Source: Candidatus Eiseniibacteriota bacterium
GTDB taxonomy: Bacteria > Arandabacterota > Arandabacteria > JAGLYR01
Assembly: GCA_023132135.1 (NCBI GenBank)
Contig: JAGLYR010000087.1
Span: 1-16,064, forward strand
Reading direction: 5' to 3'
DNA length: 16,064 nucleotides
In this document: positions 15,772 to 16,064 of the stretch, piece after piece
Numbering within the stretch: position 1 is the first letter of the stretch
How the letters are laid out: the number at the start of each line of letters is the position of its first letter
Notes under the pieces: model-generated
Databases searched by the model: none
What the model was told of the DNA's origin: nothing
The model's input: only the letters and a program-made list of their open reading frames with translations
Made by a program: the position numbers and the translations under genes

Positions 15772-15827
15772 TCCTGCGGTCACGTTCCGCAAACTCTCAC
15801 CCGCTCATTTCGCAGACCACACACTTG

Positions 15828-15874
15828 CCCTCTTCGTGTCCTTCGTGCCCTTCGTGGTTCAAGCTTTTGCGCGC
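15828..15874 (-). repeat. Dispersed 47-bp repeat, copy 3 (TPR gene-uvrA gap)
   Basis: This copy matches 11674-11720 at 45 of 47 positions and shares its core with 12897-12922. It begins 24 bp after the stop codon of the TPR-like gene, in the same orientation relative to transcription as the other two copies. The rest of the 138-bp gap (15761-15898) holds a G-rich stretch on the minus strand and no promoter that I could identify with confidence. Confidence 0.85.
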
Positions 15875-15898
15875 TCTCGCGCCCTCTCCCCCTCGCCA

Positions 15899-16063
15899 TC
15901 ACTCTCCCTGATCCTGGGCGGGCCCCAGGGCCTGCAGCTCCTCGCGCGCCATCACGGTCCATTGAGACTCCATCTCGCAACGCTCGACTACGCGTTGATA
16001 GACTGCGCGGGCCTGATCCGGTTTTCCGGTCCGCGTGTACAGTTCCGCGGCGCGGAGATCCGC
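15899..16063 (-). CDS. TPR-like protein, C-terminal fragment (cut by window edge)
   Basis: Only the last 54 residues are present, in a frame that stays open to the window edge and ends with TGA at 15901-15899. The segment AAELYTRTGKPDQARAVYQ, followed by RVVERC, has the helix-turn-helix spacing of a tetratricopeptide repeat: small residues at the helix contacts, a GKPDQA turn, then AxxxYxxxV. An acidic, Gln-rich tail (EELQALGPAQDQGE) ends the protein. TPR proteins act as scaffolds for protein-protein contact, and many in bacteria are periplasmic or outer-membrane associated, but nothing here shows the location or the partner. The ATG frame overlapping this site on the same strand (15780-15980) is Arg-rich and low-complexity, and I reject it as coding. 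The start, length and other domains lie outside the window. Confidence 0.65.
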   Translation of the reverse strand, partial: ADLRAAELYTRTGKPDQARAVYQRVVERCEMESQWTVMAREELQALGPAQDQGE

Positions 16064-16064
16064 C

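Overview
The window is about 16 kb of GC-rich bacterial DNA. Every gene I can support lies on the minus strand, so transcription runs from high to low coordinates. Nothing in it fixes the taxon. Split glycine decarboxylase subunits, a GlmL/MutL-family ATPase, a fused ADP-forming acyl-CoA synthetase and many short dispersed intergenic repeats suggest an uncultured, possibly anaerobic or amino-acid-fermenting lineage rather than a well-studied model group; this is inference. No tRNA, rRNA, CRISPR array, insertion sequence or phage gene was seen.

Layout in the direction of transcription. (1) 16063-15899: C-terminal end of a TPR-like protein cut by the window edge. (2) 15760-12914: uvrA, the nucleotide-excision-repair damage sensor. 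(3) 12854-8434: a complete glycine cleavage cluster gcvT, gcvH, gcvPA, gcvPB (T-protein, H-protein and two-subunit P-protein); lipoamide dehydrogenase (L-protein) is not in the window. (4) 8449-5238: a small one-membrane-segment protein of 84 residues, a MutL/GlmL-type ASKHA ATPase and a 372-residue protein of unknown function, with start and stop codons touching or nearly so. (5) 5221-3080: a 713-residue fused alpha-beta NDP-forming acyl-CoA synthetase, followed by a probable intrinsic terminator at 3000-2973. (6) 2585-3079: a gene-free stretch packed with several kinds of short repeat. (7) 2584-2144: an Hsp20 small heat shock protein. (8) 1953-40: dnaK (Hsp70).

From gcvT to the acyl-CoA synthetase the gaps range from a 16-bp overlap to about 100 bp, so I infer one operon of eight genes. 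A plausible theme is amino-acid catabolism: glycine cleavage feeds one-carbon units and reducing power, the MutL-like ATPase may service a B12-dependent aminomutase or carbon-skeleton mutase encoded elsewhere, and the synthetase would capture acyl-CoA energy as ATP. The 84-residue and 372-residue proteins are the least understood members and the best candidates for something undescribed.

The second notable theme is dispersed repeats. A GAA/CAC-rich element of up to 47 bp occurs three times, each copy just downstream of, or overlapping, a stop codon and in the same orientation. Other repeat types lie at the uvrA start and between the synthetase gene and hsp20.
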